14,279 nucleotides of DNA from CAYVQF01 sp964454015 (GTDB lineage Bacteria > Myxococcota_A > Bradymonadia > UBA4248): positions 1 through 14,279 of the forward strand of contig CAYVQF010000091.1 in assembly GCA_964454015.1 (NCBI GenBank), written 5' to 3'. Both the position numbers and the translations under genes were made by a program. The number at the start of each line of letters is the position of its first letter. Position 1 is the first letter of the stretch. Below the pieces are notes generated by a model. The model was not told the origin of the DNA and did no database searches. It saw only the letters and a list, made by a program, of their open reading frames with translations. Below, piece after piece: positions 1 to 5,733 of this stretch.

Positions 1-900
1 CTAGGGCTGGAAGGCCGCCTTGACCTCGGCGCAGCAGTTGTCGGCGACACAGGCTTCTTCGGCCTCGTCGTCATCGAGGTCGTCGCAGCCGTGCTGTGCT
101 TCGCAGGTGTTGAGGGCTTCCCACTTGGTGCGGCACTCGGTGGTGAAGTGCTCGGCGCAGACCACGGTCTCGCAGTTGCTGCCGCAGGCGATGCAGGCGT
201 TGAAGTCCATACCCATACAGGGCACGAGGCAGTCGTTCATGAAGCACATGGAGACGCACTGGGCCATGGCGCAGCAGGGGCCGGTGCACGCGCCGTCGGG
301 ATCGTAGTCACACTGTCCCGGGGTGATCGGCGTGGTGCCGCCGGAGCAGACCAGCTCATAGCCGGCGATGGCAGCGACGCCCACTTCAAAGGTCCCGTCT
401 AGGGTCAAGGTCCCGCCGCCCTCGACGGCCACCAGGCCCACGCCGGTGAACTTGCCCGATACCTTGTCACCCATGGACTTGGGGCACTCATTGATGGTGA
501 CCGTGCCCGTCCCGTTCGACTCGTAAACCATCGCCCCCTGGATCACCATCACGAAGACCGGGTCGGCCGGCGGCGCGCCGACGTTGAAGGTCCCAGGCAG
601 CTTGTGGCTGTCGTCGGTGTTGATGGTCACCGAGATGGCGTAGGCCGCGCTGGCGTCGGGGACGAGCCAAATGCCCAGCACCGGCCCAGCGATCCCCGCG
701 GCGAAGACGTTGGGTGCCGCATCCTTCTGCTCATTGCTCACTGCCCCGGGCGCGCCGTCACCGGAGAGGGTCCCCGTGAAGGCCTGCTTCTCCGCCTTGG
801 CCGGGGTGTCAGATTTCTTCCCCTCGTCATCGCCACAGCTCGCCAGAGTCCAAGCAAAGCCCAGCAAACACAGACATAAGAACCGCCAATCTCCGCGCAT
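1..900 (-). CDS. Cysteine-rich outer-membrane-type lipoprotein
   Basis: Predicted 299-residue lipoprotein of unknown function. The start at 900 is chosen because AAGGAGGAGATCTC lies directly before the ATG and a signal peptide follows at once (MRGDWRF, hydrophobic residues 8-20). The frame stays open up to 1143, but that extension looks non-coding. The lipobox is L19-A20-S21-C22. Gly follows the lipidated Cys, and no Asp retention residue is seen. Residues 23-65 form a polar linker. Residues about 66-180 are Gly/Thr/Val-rich and look like a beta-sandwich (repeated G-T-F, L-T-L-D-G-T-F-E-V). Residues 185-290 hold 19 cysteines, including CC pairs at 209-210 and 289-290, so the tail is probably disulphide-bonded and extracytoplasmic. 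An acidic run (DDLDDDEAEE, 273-282) interrupts the tail. The stop TAG occupies bases 1-3, so the gene is complete. It is divergent from the gene at 1423. Lipoprotein identity is clear; ligand and role are not recognisable. Confidence 0.88.
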   Translation of the reverse strand: MRGDWRFLCLCLLGFAWTLASCGDDEGKKSDTPAKAEKQAFTGTLSGDGAPGAVSNEQKDAAPNVFAAGIAGPVLGIWLVPDASAAYAISVTINTDDSHKLPGTFNVGAPPADPVFVMVIQGAMVYESNGTGTVTINECPKSMGDKVSGKFTGVGLVAVEGGGTLTLDGTFEVGVAAIAGYELVCSGGTTPITPGQCDYDPDGACTGPCCAMAQCVSMCFMNDCLVPCMGMDFNACIACGSNCETVVCAEHFTTECRTKWEALNTCEAQHGCDDLDDDEAEEACVADNCCAEVKAAFQP

Positions 901-909
901 GAGATCTCC

Positions 910-933
910 TCCTTGGGATACCGAGCCCAAGGA
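910..933 (-). promoter_or_regulatory. Perfect 8-bp stem-loop overlapping the ribosome binding site of the 900 lipoprotein
   Basis: TCCTTGGG (910-917) and CCCAAGGA (926-933) are perfect reverse complements separated by 8 nt. In the minus-strand mRNA the 3' arm contains AAGGA of the Shine-Dalgarno, followed by GGAGATCTC and the ATG. Folding would occlude the upstream half of the ribosome binding site and leave a second GGAG free. This may tune translation, but no ligand-binding fold is visible. The dyad is certain; function is inferred. Confidence 0.5.
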
Positions 934-1180
934 CCCGGTGAGAATTCGCGCACAGACGAATTTTTCTGTATCAAATTCAACCAAGCCCCACACTTTCTGG
1001 GTAAGTGTCTGCCATGTCGATCGTTTTTTTGTATCCACCGCCACACGGGCGGGCGCGTCATGCCCGCGTCCCGAGCGCGCCAGGTGGCAGCGCAGCCTCG
1101 GTCGCAGGCCGACGATGCATCTTTTCCCTTGCATTATTTTCACCTGGCATTAAGTTGCGCCCGTCGGTTCCGCTGATGCT

Positions 1181-1201
1181 GCTGAGAGACGAAGTCTCAG
1201 C
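1181..1201. repeat. Inverted repeat GCTGAGA-7nt-TCTCAGC
   Basis: Perfect 7-bp dyad (1181-1187 and 1195-1201), with an alternative register GAGAC-GAA-GTCTC (1186-1198) inside it. It is not followed by a T-run on either strand, so it is not a canonical terminator. It could be an operator or a leader hairpin for the gene at 1423. Nothing beyond the symmetry supports a role. Confidence 0.35.
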
Positions 1202-1407
1202 CCATCTGAACCCCCAACAAAGCAAAGCCAGTCGACGCGTTGCACACACACAGCGCGGCGTCTTGGTGCGCCTTGCCTCTGCTGCCCAGGTGTGCGTCAC
1301 CGACGCGCTCTCGGCAGAAGGACGGTGGCGCTTGCGTTGGAAGAACGGGTAAGGGCGCAACCGCGCGAGGAGGCCCCGGCGCCGCTGAGGCCATGGCAAC
1401 GTGTGTG

Positions 1408-1420
1408 GAGAGAGAGAGAG
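1408..1420 (+). repeat. (GA)6 dinucleotide tract at the ribosome binding site
   Basis: Six and a half GA units lie immediately upstream of the ATG at 1423 and form the only Shine-Dalgarno-like sequence. Change in copy number would shift the spacing between the ribosome site and the start codon. The tract is visible; variability is speculative. Confidence 0.5.
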
Positions 1421-1422
1421 GA

Positions 1423-2103
1423 ATGTTCTGGATTGAGACCTTGGGGTTGGTGGCATCGCTCATCGTGGCCATCTCGATGACCATGAAAAACATCAAGATT
1501 TTGCGCTATCTGAGCCTCTTTGGCTCGCTGCTCTTTGCGGCCTATGGGGCCATCCTGATGCTGTGGCCCGTGTTGTTGCTCAACATTTTCGTCGTGGCCG
1601 TCAACGTCTACTTCCTGTGGTCCATCGCCCATGCCAAGACCTGGTTTCAGATCTCGACGCGCCGCGACTTGGACAGCCCGCAGGTGCAGAGTTTTCTTCA
1701 CTTCTATGCGGACGACCTGCGCAAGTCTCACCCCGACTTCCACCTGGACCGCGACCACAAGGACTACAAGGCCTACTTCATCCTGCGGGAGACCCTGCCC
1801 GTGTCGCTGTTCATTTATTACGAGAATGAGCGCGGCGAGCTGGAGATCGCCTTGGACTACGTGGTGCCGGCCTATCGCGACTTCAAGAACGCCCGTTTTC
1901 TTTTCCACCAAGGCGCCTTCTTCATGGACTTGGGCGGACGTTACACCTTCGTTACCCACAGCCACGCCACCGCCCACCAACGCTATCTGAAGCGCATCGG
2001 CTTTGCGCCGGACCCACATGCCGATGCGCCGCACCGCTTCGTCTTCCACCTGACCTTTCCCGTGGAAGGCCACAGCTCATCGGGTCTGCCCTGCCCCTGT
2101 TGA
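1423..2103 (+). CDS. YgjV-like membrane protein fused to a GNAT-like domain
   Basis: A 226-residue protein. Residues 5-20, 28-47 and 50-68 are three hydrophobic helices with short loops. The pattern (TLGLVASLIVAISMTMKN, then a LNIFVVAVNVYFL segment) resembles the YgjV/Imp inner-membrane family, which is usually shorter. Residues about 75-210 are soluble and cytoplasm-like. They contain LDYVVPAYRDFKNARFLF (144-161), which matches the beta4-alpha3 acyl-CoA loop of GNAT acetyltransferases, although the usual R/Q-x-x-G-x-G/A is weak here. H-Q-R-Y-L-K-R-I-G-F (185-194) resembles the C-terminal GNAT motif. The start at 1423 is chosen because the transmembrane helix begins there and a GGAGAGAGAGAGAGG tract precedes it. 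The frame extends upstream to 1240 without a plausible signal. Acetyltransferase activity is uncertain because the CoA loop is degenerate. Confidence 0.8.
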   Translation: MFWIETLGLVASLIVAISMTMKNIKILRYLSLFGSLLFAAYGAILMLWPVLLLNIFVVAVNVYFLWSIAHAKTWFQISTRRDLDSPQVQSFLHFYADDLRKSHPDFHLDRDHKDYKAYFILRETLPVSLFIYYENERGELEIALDYVVPAYRDFKNARFLFHQGAFFMDLGGRYTFVTHSHATAHQRYLKRIGFAPDPHADAPHRFVFHLTFPVEGHSSSGLPCPC

Positions 2104-2115
2104 GGGCGGCGGCGC

Positions 2116-2415
2116 TCAGATTTTGAAGGCAGCGATCCAGCCAGAATCGTGTTCGACCACGCGGTCCCACGGGAGAACATTATCCTCTCCCTGTTGATCC
2201 CGAGCGTCTTCGTCGTTTTTCTCGGACCATTGATGGCCCTTGCCGTAGGAGGTCTTGTCGGCAGGGTCCAGGACCAGGCGGCCATAGGGATCGTCTACCG
2301 CCACCCCTGCCCGCCACTTGCCCCGGCGCCGCGACGCCAGCGGCGCGCCAATCCGCCAGGGGTTGTCCAAAGCTAGGGCCACGCGCTCATTTCTTGGCCG
2401 GCAACGCACCCTCAC
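2116..2415 (-). CDS. Small hypothetical protein, 99 residues or shorter
   Basis: Not recognised. The frame is closed upstream by an in-frame TAG two codons before the GTG at 2415, so 99 residues is the maximum. GTG codons 3 and 12 are alternative starts, and no ribosome site is strong (AAGAGA precedes the first). The case for coding is GC-rich third positions and a balanced composition, including W20, W34, W63, W83 and W93 and motifs such as DNPWRIGAP, DDPYGRLVLD and PWDRVVEHDSGWIAAFKI. There is no signal peptide or membrane segment, so it is probably cytoplasmic. It converges with the YgjV-like gene, with stops 12 bp apart, and diverges from the propeller gene at 2517. It could be a fold-forming orphan or a remnant of a larger protein. 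Confidence 0.6.
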   Translation of the reverse strand: MRVRCRPRNERVALALDNPWRIGAPLASRRRGKWRAGVAVDDPYGRLVLDPADKTSYGKGHQWSEKNDEDARDQQGEDNVLPWDRVVEHDSGWIAAFKI

Positions 2416-2435
2416 GTGCTATCTCTTTTTTTGTC

Positions 2436-2450
2436 GCGCCCCATTGGCGC
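2436..2450. repeat. Short dyad GCGCC-5nt-GGCGC
   Basis: Perfect 5-bp inverted repeat in the 101-bp gap between the divergent genes at 2415 and 2517, next to a T7 run at 2426-2432. The T-run lies on the wrong side for a plus-strand terminator. A shared operator or promoter-proximal dyad is possible. Confidence 0.3.
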
Positions 2451-2472
2451 TTACCCGGCACATCCTGACCCC

Positions 2473-2496
2473 AGACGCCCGCCCGAAGGGGCGTCT
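2473..2496 (+). promoter_or_regulatory. 8-bp leader stem-loop upstream of the propeller gene
   Basis: AGACGCCC (2473-2480) and GGGCGTCT (2489-2496) are perfect reverse complements around GCCCGAAG. The tandem GCCC allows a second register with a GAAG tetraloop. It ends 20 nt before the ATG at 2517 and just before the AAGGAG ribosome site, so it lies in the mRNA leader or in operator DNA. No T-run follows. Confidence 0.4.
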
Positions 2497-2516
2497 CCAC
2501 CACCCAAGGAGCGGCC

Positions 2517-4103
2517 ATGGTCAAGCAAGCAATGCATGTCGTCGTCGAAGCCTACCAGGTCGTCGACCAGCGTCGCCTCGTCGACGCGGCCCTCGGCCTG
2601 GGCACAGCCATCGAGTGCATCGAGGCCTACTGTGCCCAGCACCCCGGCCCCTGGGTGCGCCTGGTGCTCGCCGTCAGGGGCCAACCCCTGGTCGACAACC
2701 CAGCCCCCCAGGACGACGTCTTCATCCTCCGCCTCCTGGCCGAGGCCTGGGAACAGCGCCATGGCGCCAGCGTCAGCCAACCGCTGCGCGATCACTTCGG
2801 CGCGCGCTTCGACCGGCCCAGCTTTCGCCCGTCGCCGCGCCAACATCCCCTCGCGGTGCTCCGCGTCTACTCCGTCGACGAGTTCACCGACGACTACGTG
2901 GACGTGCTCTGCTTCGACGTGCTCATCCCCGAGCGCTTCGTCATGGGCCTCGAGGGCCTCTCCTGGGACAGCACCGCCAAGGGCGCGCGGACGCCGCAAC
3001 TGCGCCTCTGGCCCTTCGAGGGCCAAGTCGCCGCACAGACCTTGCCGCGGCGCACCGTCATCGACGCCCGGGGCCAGTGGGATCTCCAGCCCGACGCCAC
3101 CACCTGGCAACACCACAGCGCGCCGTGCTGTGTGACCCCGCGGGTGCTGCGCGGCCACGGCCCCCACGTCTGGGTCGGCTGCAAAAACCATCTCCTCCGC
3201 ATCAGCGACGGCGGCGACATCGCGCGCCTGGCACCTCACCTCCCTCTTCCCGGCTTGGATCGCATCATCGACCTCGCCCCCACGGCCGACGGCGCCGTGT
3301 GGATCGCCACCGAGTACGGCCTCATCCACTGCAGCGCCAGCGGCACCTGGCGCCACCACCCGCGCTTCGAGCCCCCCATCCCCATCACCGCCTTGGCCGC
3401 GGCTCCCGACGGCGCCCTGTGGCTCAGCACCCCAGGCCACCTCTACACCCTCGACCCGGAACAACAGGTGCGCCGCACCCAGTCGCTGAGCCACGGCCCC
3501 ATCCGCCAGATCTCCGTCGACGCCGCTGGCCACGTCTGGATCTCTGACGACGAGAGCCTCCGCTGCCTCGACGCCAGCGGCAAGACCCTGTTGCGCCGCA
3601 CGAAGTTCGAGCCCAATCTCCGCGGGCACTTCACCGACCCACACGGCACCTGCTGGCTCATCGGCACGGGCATCTACATCCAGACCGATTTGTCCGGCAA
3701 GCACCTCGGCTGGGACTTCATCGACCCGCCCCTGGCTCGGGGACGGGCATGGGACTACCACCCCACGCACGGCCCCCTCCTCCTCGAAGCGCGCGGCCGC
3801 CTGCTCAGCCTCAGCGAACACACGGTGCTCCTGAACTCCTCCCCGGCCCTGCCCGCCGCCCCGCCCAAAGTGCGCTTCTTCTCCCTGGCCTGCACGGCAG
3901 AACGCGTCTGGCTTGGCACCTCACACGGGCTCATCGGCTTCGACGCCGCCGACCTCGGCGCCGGCATCGCCCAAGGCCTGGACTGCTGGACCGAGCTCAT
4001 GGCTGCAGAAGAATCCTACTTCGCCGCGGCCGCCCCTTTCCTGGCGGGCGACCCCCTCGACGACGAGCTGGTCAGCAGCGATGGGCGCCTCAGCACGTCC
4101 TGA
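2517..4103 (+). CDS. Cytoplasmic Reg_prop-type beta-propeller protein with unknown N-terminal domain
   Basis: A 528-residue protein without signal peptide or membrane helices. The start is supported by AAGGAGCGGCC before the ATG. Residues 1-180 form an alpha/beta region I do not recognise (VDQRRLVDAALGLGTAIECIEAY; later VYSVDEFTDDYVDVLCFDVLIPERF). From about 215 to 480 there are seven units of roughly 40 residues, each with a strand of the form D-G-x-V/L-W-I/V-x-x followed by G-L/H-L-x-x-x-D: VWVGCKNHLLRIS (218), AVWIATEYGLIHC (260), ALWLSTPGHLYTLD (300), HVWISDDESLRCLD (339), TCWLIGTGIYIQTD (378), LLLEARGRLLSLS (420) and RVWLGTSHGLIGFD (463). This matches the ligand-sensing propellers of hybrid two-component regulators (Reg_prop). 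No transmembrane, kinase or output domain is attached, so it probably acts as a soluble interaction scaffold. It converges on the DUF2505-like gene. Confidence 0.85.
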   Translation: MVKQAMHVVVEAYQVVDQRRLVDAALGLGTAIECIEAYCAQHPGPWVRLVLAVRGQPLVDNPAPQDDVFILRLLAEAWEQRHGASVSQPLRDHFGARFDRPSFRPSPRQHPLAVLRVYSVDEFTDDYVDVLCFDVLIPERFVMGLEGLSWDSTAKGARTPQLRLWPFEGQVAAQTLPRRTVIDARGQWDLQPDATTWQHHSAPCCVTPRVLRGHGPHVWVGCKNHLLRISDGGDIARLAPHLPLPGLDRIIDLAPTADGAVWIATEYGLIHCSASGTWRHHPRFEPPIPITALAAAPDGALWLSTPGHLYTLDPEQQVRRTQSLSHGPIRQISVDAAGHVWISDDESLRCLDASGKTLLRRTKFEPNLRGHFTDPHGTCWLIGTGIYIQTDLSGKHLGWDFIDPPLARGRAWDYHPTHGPLLLEARGRLLSLSEHTVLLNSSPALPAAPPKVRFFSLACTAERVWLGTSHGLIGFDAADLGAGIAQGLDCWTELMAAEESYFAAAAPFLAGDPLDDELVSSDGRLSTS

Positions 4104-4150
4104 GCCACCACCTCTGAGGGCTCTGGATCCACGGCCACCAGGCGTGCGCC

Positions 4151-4642
4151 CTAACGGGCCAGGTAGTCCCGCAGGAGCTGATCGTAGCCGTCTCGCCCCT
4201 TGATCAGGCCGTCCAGGACCAACTTCTCCACTTGGCCCCCTACCAGCGGCAGACGCACTTCGACATAGTTGTCGCCTTCGAGGATGGCGCCGTCCCCATC
4301 GGCCTTGATCTTGTTGCCACCCTTGATGGTGAAGCGCGCCGCATGGGCGCTGGTGCTCTCGTAGGTCCAGGTCGCCGTCATCGCCTCGAGATTCCAGTCG
4401 ACTTTGGTCACCGAGCTGATGGTCTTGTTCTTGTCGAGCCCCGTCACCCCGCGATCATACTCCGTCGCCCGGATCTCGATCACACAGCGCTGCGCATCGC
4501 GCACGGTCACTTCGGCCGTCGCTTTGGTGACGGCGTCATCCAGCTCGCGTTGTTCGGCCTGGAAGGCGGGATCGGTGACCACGGCGAGCAATTTCTCGGG
4601 CGAGACCGCAAAACGGGTGCTTTTACTTCCACTTCGAGCCAT
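4151..4642 (-). CDS. DUF2505-like SRPBCC/START-fold protein
   Basis: A 163-residue soluble protein. The start at 4642 is chosen for GAGAGGG 8 nt upstream; the frame extends further but without coding character. The N-terminus (STRFAVSPEKLLAVVTDPAFQAE, 8-30) has the strand-then-helix opening typical of SRPBCC proteins. Alternating beta-strand stretches follow: AEVTVRDAQRCVIEIRATEY (43-62), TISSVTKVDW (74-83), ATWTYESTS (90-98) and ARFTIKG (102-108). The C-terminus (VEVRLPLVGGQVEKLVLDGLIKG, 127-149) matches the long closing helix of DUF2505, where P-L-V-G-G-x-x-E-K is a recurring motif. The fold binds hydrophobic ligands in related proteins, but no ligand or partner is indicated. It converges with the propeller gene, with 47 bp between stops. 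Confidence 0.8.
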   Translation of the reverse strand: MARSGSKSTRFAVSPEKLLAVVTDPAFQAEQRELDDAVTKATAEVTVRDAQRCVIEIRATEYDRGVTGLDKNKTISSVTKVDWNLEAMTATWTYESTSAHAARFTIKGGNKIKADGDGAILEGDNYVEVRLPLVGGQVEKLVLDGLIKGRDGYDQLLRDYLAR

Positions 4643-4701
4643 AGATTTTCCCTCTCTGTCGTGTCCCAAGGGTGCGATGCCGGCTGCATCGAAGAGCACT
4701 T

Positions 4702-4730
4702 TGGATAATCGAAAGCCTGGCAAGGGTCAA
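4702..4730 (-). promoter_or_regulatory. Candidate sigma70-type promoter for the DUF2505-like gene
   Basis: On the minus strand TTGACC (4730-4725) is followed after exactly 17 nt by TATCCA (4707-4702). The -35 matches five of six consensus bases and the -10 three of six. The predicted start near 4695 gives a leader of about 53 nt. This is pattern matching only. Confidence 0.42.
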
Positions 4731-4899
4731 CGGCGGGCCTGTCATGGCAATAGCCACGCGCTGGAGCGCCGGCAAGGGGGATGCAGCGCTGCCGGGGGGG
4801 CCGAGCCAGCCGTTCTCTCGTCGCCGGTGAAGAGCTCTGCCAGCGCCCATGCCAGGCGTCGTTTGAAACCAACGAGGGTGACGAAACCATGGAGCGAGA

Positions 4900-4928
4900 T
4901 TGACGGGGCAAGGCCCAGGCGCCACACT
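4900..4928 (+). promoter_or_regulatory. Candidate promoter for the leucine-rich repeat gene
   Basis: TTGACG (4900-4905), 17 nt, then CACACT (4923-4928). The -35 is good and the -10 weak. The expected start near 4935 gives a leader of about 70 nt that opens almost directly with the stem-loop at 4939-4961. This is a guess from spacing and consensus. Confidence 0.3.
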
Positions 4929-4938
4929 CGCGTTCTGG

Positions 4939-4961
4939 TCGTGGGCGCCGCGCTCCCACGA
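4939..4961 (+). repeat. 7-bp GC-rich stem-loop in the LRR gene leader
   Basis: TCGTGGG (4939-4945) and CCCACGA (4955-4961) pair perfectly around a 9-nt loop. ACAAAAGTTCTTTAAG follows. There is no clean T-run, so termination is doubtful. It would sit at the 5' end of the transcript if the promoter at 4900 is right. Confidence 0.35.
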
Positions 4962-5003
4962 ACAAAAGTTCTTTAAGTCTACGTGGCGCCTTCGAGAGCG
5001 AGC

Positions 5004-5681
5004 ATGTCGTTTCACGCATCGAGAGAGCGATCTTCAGAGCAAGCAGCCTTTGGAGAAGCCCTCACTCAGATCGCAGAGGTAGTCGAAACACGGGATGACT
5101 ATCTCTTTCTCGTTGCCATGGGCCTCACACGGTTGCCACCGGAGATTGGTCAGTTGACCTGGCTCAGAGAGCTGGACCTCAGTCACAACCACTTGTCATG
5201 CTTGCCTCCCGAAATCGGCGCGCTCAGCAGTCTCCAGCGGCTTGCCGCCGCCAGCAATGACTTGGTGTCTTTGCCGTCTAGCCTTGGTCACTTAAGCAGC
5301 CTGGAGCATTTGCACTTAAACGACAACCGGTTGCAGGGATTGCCTGACGAGCTGGCGCACCTGCACCGCTTGGAGTGCTTGGAGCTCAATCGCAACACCT
5401 TCGACACGTGGCCGGCGGCGCTGCTCCAACTCCCCTCGTTGGCCTATTTGCATATGAACAACAACTGCCTGCGGAGCCTTCCGCCTGAGATTTCGCGCAT
5501 GGAGGCCTTGGTGCAGCTCTATCTCCACGGCAACCAGCTCAAGACCTTGCCTTCTCAGCTTGGAGAGCTTTCCAGGCTGCGGGTGCTCGACGTGAGCGGG
5601 AATGGCCTAAGGGCGTGGCCAGAAGCCCTGGCGCACATGAGACGCATCGGCGGTCCCGAGATTGAGTGGGGGCAACATTGA
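5004..5681 (+). CDS. Cytoplasmic leucine-rich repeat protein
   Basis: A 225-residue protein. The ATG at 5004 is preferred over the in-frame GTG at 4983 because GAGAGCGAG precedes it. Residues 1-40 form a helical cap (SEQAAFGEALTQIAEVVE). Repeats of exactly 23 residues start at 41, 64, 87, 110, 133, 156 and 179, with a partial eighth at 202. The consensus is L-x-x-L-P-x-x-L/I-G-x-L-x-x-L-x-x-L-x-L-x-x-N-x. No signal peptide or anchor is present, so it is probably a cytoplasmic protein-binding solenoid. There is no attached kinase, GTPase (Roc/COR) or ubiquitin-ligase domain, unlike many bacterial proteins of this repeat type. By eye it uses more TTG and A/T-ending codons than its neighbours, which may mark later acquisition. 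It converges with the exonuclease gene, with 52 bp between stops. Confidence 0.88.
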   Translation: MSFHASRERSSEQAAFGEALTQIAEVVETRDDYLFLVAMGLTRLPPEIGQLTWLRELDLSHNHLSCLPPEIGALSSLQRLAAASNDLVSLPSSLGHLSSLEHLHLNDNRLQGLPDELAHLHRLECLELNRNTFDTWPAALLQLPSLAYLHMNNNCLRSLPPEISRMEALVQLYLHGNQLKTLPSQLGELSRLRVLDVSGNGLRAWPEALAHMRRIGGPEIEWGQH

Positions 5682-5733
5682 AGACACCCAGAAACGGACT
5701 TCCTTAGCCCAACTGCACCCCCTTGCCGTTCTT

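Larger units (their letters stand above)
901..1422. other. 522-bp divergent intergenic region
   Basis: This gap separates the start of the minus-strand lipoprotein (900) from the start of the plus-strand YgjV-like gene (1423). No convincing coding frame is seen; the open frames are Arg/Ser/Pro-rich and lack domains. It holds the ribosome-site hairpin at 910-933, an AT-richer patch around 955-1035 that probably carries the lipoprotein promoter, a 6-bp dyad GCGGGC/GCCCGC at 1049-1067, and a 7-bp dyad at 1181-1201. A TTGCAT-like hexamer near 1129 has no good -10 partner. No transcription start can be assigned. Confidence 0.6.
4643..5003. other. 361-bp divergent intergenic region
   Basis: The gap lies between the DUF2505-like gene (minus) and the leucine-rich repeat gene (plus). 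No coding frame has domain-like content. It carries a candidate promoter for each gene, a CCGGCA/TGCCGG dyad (4769-4795) next to a G7 run (4794-4800), and the 7-bp stem-loop at 4939-4961. Nothing else is recognised. Confidence 0.6.

Noticed and set aside
1145..1158. Sigma54-like TGGCAT...TTGC
   Set aside because: Spacing between GG and GC is 9 rather than 10, and the -24 element is imperfect.
2451..3821. 456-residue minus-strand open frame
   Set aside because: Antisense to the propeller gene. It is Val/Ala/Gly/Glu-rich with no domain logic and reflects GC-rich third positions.
4507..5019. 170- and 130-residue minus-strand frames over the 4643-5003 gap
   Set aside because: They overlap the DUF2505-like gene in other frames, are Arg/Pro/Ser-rich and show no domain.
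5682..5733. AACGG...CCGTT as a terminator between convergent genes
   Set aside because: Loop of about 30 nt and only a 5-bp stem; not a plausible terminator.
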